From assembly GCF_000308695.1 (NCBI RefSeq), contig NZ_BAGG01000060.1, forward strand, positions 1 to 64,000: 64,000 nucleotides of DNA. Direction: 5' to 3'. Below the pieces are notes generated by a model. It searched no databases. It was given only the letters and a program-made list of their open reading frames with translations, and was not told the DNA's origin. This document shows, in pieces, positions 62,211-64,000 of the stretch; within the stretch, counting starts at the first letter, position 1, and each line of letters starts with the position of its first letter. The stretch is from Nocardia takedensis NBRC 100417. Its GTDB lineage: Bacteria > Actinomycetota > Actinomycetes > Mycobacteriales > Mycobacteriaceae. Position numbers and translations under genes: made by a program.

Positions 62211-64000
62211 TCAGCGTCGAGAGGATCCCGTGGCGGACTCGGTGCCGATTGACGGCGCCTGCGCGAGTTGCGCCGGTGCTCCTGACGGTTCGTGCCCGAA
62301 GTCGTTGTAGTGCGCGAGCCACCCGGTGGCCCGATAGTCGCCACGCCGTGTGAAGACCGCCGCCCCTCGAAGCCGGTTCGGGGCCGCGGGTATGCGCGCG
62401 CGTCCCCGCGTCACGGGTGCGGTCGCGTAGCTGGATCCGGCCCAGGCGGTGAACATCGCGGTGGACGAACACGTCAGGTTCGCGCTGTCGTCGTCGATGG
62501 TGAGCACGGCGTCGGTGGCCCGGTCGTGCAGCAGCGTGGCGTAACCGGACGGATCGAGTCGGCAGTGCTGTGGACGCCCGGTCTCGGTCCAGTCGGGGTG
62601 GGTGATGCCTCGGGCGGTCGCCGCCCGCCACAGCACCGGTAGGACGTCCTCGGCCTGCACGGAGGTGGCCATCTGCTCGCACATCCACAGCAGTCTGCCC
62701 GCCCCGCGCGTGGGATTGCAGCGCCGCCAGCGGATCCGTCGCCCCAGATCGGCGGCCACCACGGCGATCCACGGATGGACGGTGCCGAGGTATCCCTGGC
62801 ATCCGAGCCAGTGCAGGTAGCGCGGTGCTTCAGCGAGCACCGGATACATTGTCGCGTAGGGAATCCCGTGGATGACCCGAGCGTCGCGCCGGAACGCGTC
62901 AGGGGCGTTGGCCGCGATGAACAGTGCCGCGCGGGCCAAATCGCCACATGCGTAGGCGGCCGACGATGCGAACTCGGGCTCCGGCGTTCGGTCGACGCGT
63001 CCCAGCGCCGCGCGTACCGCGACCGCGCGCGGTTTGATGTCCTCACTGATCGCGGCCCGGGAGAGTTTCGGAATACGCAGCGCGAGCGTCTCGATGAGCA
63101 GTTGTTCGGCCTCTTCGGGCGATTCGGGGATCGGGGAATCGGCCAGCGCGTCGCGCAGATCACCGCTGATGCGCGGCGACACCATCAACCGTGCCGTCAG
63201 GACTCCGAGTTCGGTGGTGGACAGTTCGGTCGGCTGGGCGCCGGTCCGGTGAGTCGTGAGGAAATCGCCGGCCCGCAGTTCGGTGATCGACCCGTGCACC
63301 AGCGTGCTCTCGCGATTGCCCTGGTGGTGGAACAAGGTGTTCTCGTGCCAGCGCTCGGCGTCGTCGACCGAATGGATGCGGTCCTGCACCACCTCCGCCA
63401 AGAGGTGCTCGGACAGGTTCGCGCGGATCTGCGAGTTCACCCGGAATCCGGCCAGCAGTCGGCGTTGCCACACCGTCCGTTCCGATTCGTCGACCAGGAG
63501 GAAGGCCCAGCCGTCCCGTTCACCCGCGCCAAGGCGGCCCGCCCGGCCGAACATCTGCTGGACCGTCGCTACATCGATGCCCTTCAGTCCGACCTCGGTG
63601 TCCTGGACGACGACGGCCCGCGCGGGCAGATTCACCCCGGCGGCGACCGTCGACGTGGCGACCAGCACATCCGATTCCCGCGTCCGGAAGGCTGTTTCGG
63701 CGTCCTGTCTGTGCTCCCAGCCCTTGTAGTGCAGGCCCACTCCGAAAGCCCGGCACACGCGGTGCACCTCGTCCGCGTCGTCGAGGTCGACGCCGAAGAC
63801 GTCGGCACCCCGGTTGGCGGCGATCATCAATGCGGTGCGCCGCACGTTGCGCTTGCTGCCGCAGAAGACGAGGACGCTGCCGTTGTCGCCGGTCACCATG
63901 GCGACGATCTTCGTGGTGAGGCGCGCTTTGGCTCCCTCGACCAGACTCCAGTCGCTGCTGTTCGCGACCGTCGGCAGTTGCCAGATCTGGCGTGTGGGAC
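62211..64000 (-). CDS. Ski2/Hel308-like DEAD/DEAH-box helicase, C-terminal part (partial)
   Basis: The visible part (about 595 residues) runs on past the window edge; the N-terminal Walker motifs are outside. The second RecA-like domain is clear: VLVFCGSKRNVRRTALMIAA, DVLVATSTVAAGVNLPARAV and motif VI in VATVQQMFGRAGRLGAGERDG. Then follow a winged-helix/ratchet-like region (LSEHLLAEVVQDRIHSVDDA, STTELGVLTARLMVSPR) and a long C-terminal extension of about 300 residues with no known domain. This is the Ski2-like family order. Such helicases occur alone and in phage-defence operons; the partner genes would lie beyond base 64000. Confidence 0.85.
   Translation of the reverse strand, partial: PTRQIWQLPTVANSSDWSLVEGAKARLTTKIVAMVTGDNGSVLVFCGSKRNVRRTALMIAANRGADVFGVDLDDADEVHRVCRAFGVGLHYKGWEHRQDAETAFRTRESDVLVATSTVAAGVNLPARAVVVQDTEVGLKGIDVATVQQMFGRAGRLGAGERDGWAFLLVDESERTVWQRRLLAGFRVNSQIRANLSEHLLAEVVQDRIHSVDDAERWHENTLFHHQGNRESTLVHGSITELRAGDFLTTHRTGAQPTELSTTELGVLTARLMVSPRISGDLRDALADSPIPESPEEAEQLLIETLALRIPKLSRAAISEDIKPRAVAVRAALGRVDRTPEPEFASSAAYACGDLARAALFIAANAPDAFRRDARVIHGIPYATMYPVLAEAPRYLHWLGCQGYLGTVHPWIAVVAADLGRRIRWRRCNPTRGAGRLLWMCEQMATSVQAEDVLPVLWRAATARGITHPDWTETGRPQHCRLDPSGYATLLHDRATDAVLTIDDDSANLTCSSTAMFTAWAGSSYATAPVTRGRARIPAAPNRLRGAAVFTRRGDYRATGWLAHYNDFGHEPSGAPAQLAQAPSIGTESATGSSRR

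Overview
The window looks like a chromosomal segment of a high-GC, mycolic-acid-type actinomycete, most likely Nocardia or a close relative. The evidence is the gene content: an MspA-family porin, cutinase, an Rv1219c-Rv1218c-Rv1217c-like TetR/ABC set, an Rv0785-like FAD dehydrogenase, malate synthase G, and a GcvH-GarA-MerR-DUF151-FtsR-GcvP block that matches the Mycobacterium tuberculosis Rv1822-Rv1832 order. Genes are dense, strongly G/C at third positions, and often overlap as ATGA. No tRNA, rRNA or CRISPR array was seen.

1-12.2 kb: an aminotransferase start cut by the window edge, a YVTN beta-propeller protein, a SnoaL-like protein, a small helical-bundle protein, a stand-alone hemC, a TetR/FAD-dehydrogenase operon with two operator-like palindromes, a 28-residue membrane peptide, cutinase, a truncated double-SDR protein, a 5'-nucleotidase lipoprotein, an MspA porin and RmlC. 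12.5-24.3 kb: an exopolysaccharide sugar transferase, an acyl-CoA oxidase divergent from a TetR-ABC drug-efflux operon with twin operators, ThrE exporter, heme oxygenase, a NERD-like protein and a DUF2252 protein. 24.4-31.8 kb: a metabolic-control block (PgsA-like, GcvH, GarA, two MerR regulators, DUF151), with gcvP under a tandem glycine riboswitch. 31.8-43 kb: a VWA protein, an HNH-WhiB pair with a possible leader peptide, acyl-CoA dehydrogenase/HxlR, a four-gene SDR-ADH-TetR-ACAD operon and glcB with a strong terminator.

43-52.2 kb is mixed: a broken MerR gene that keeps its operator, a large TPR protein facing an unknown 213-residue protein, a candidate 33-residue ORF, a membrane protein, a thioesterase-like protein, DUF305 plus LVIVD-repeat proteins, and a 15-bp minisatellite also present at 36.7 kb.

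52.3-64 kb is an accessory island: tyrosine integrase and excisionase, debris of one IS3 and two IS110 transposases, a divergent pair of small proteins (one DUF6300), a complete DnaE1-type replicative polymerase, gene fragments (SnoaL, SDR), a LysR regulator, and a Ski2-like helicase that runs off the window. dnaE, lysR and an IS110 gene all appear to start with TTG, unlike the rest of the window. The extra-looking DnaE in a mobile setting is the most intriguing item. A target-duplication resistance role, as known for nargenicin producers, is a possibility and is not shown by this sequence.
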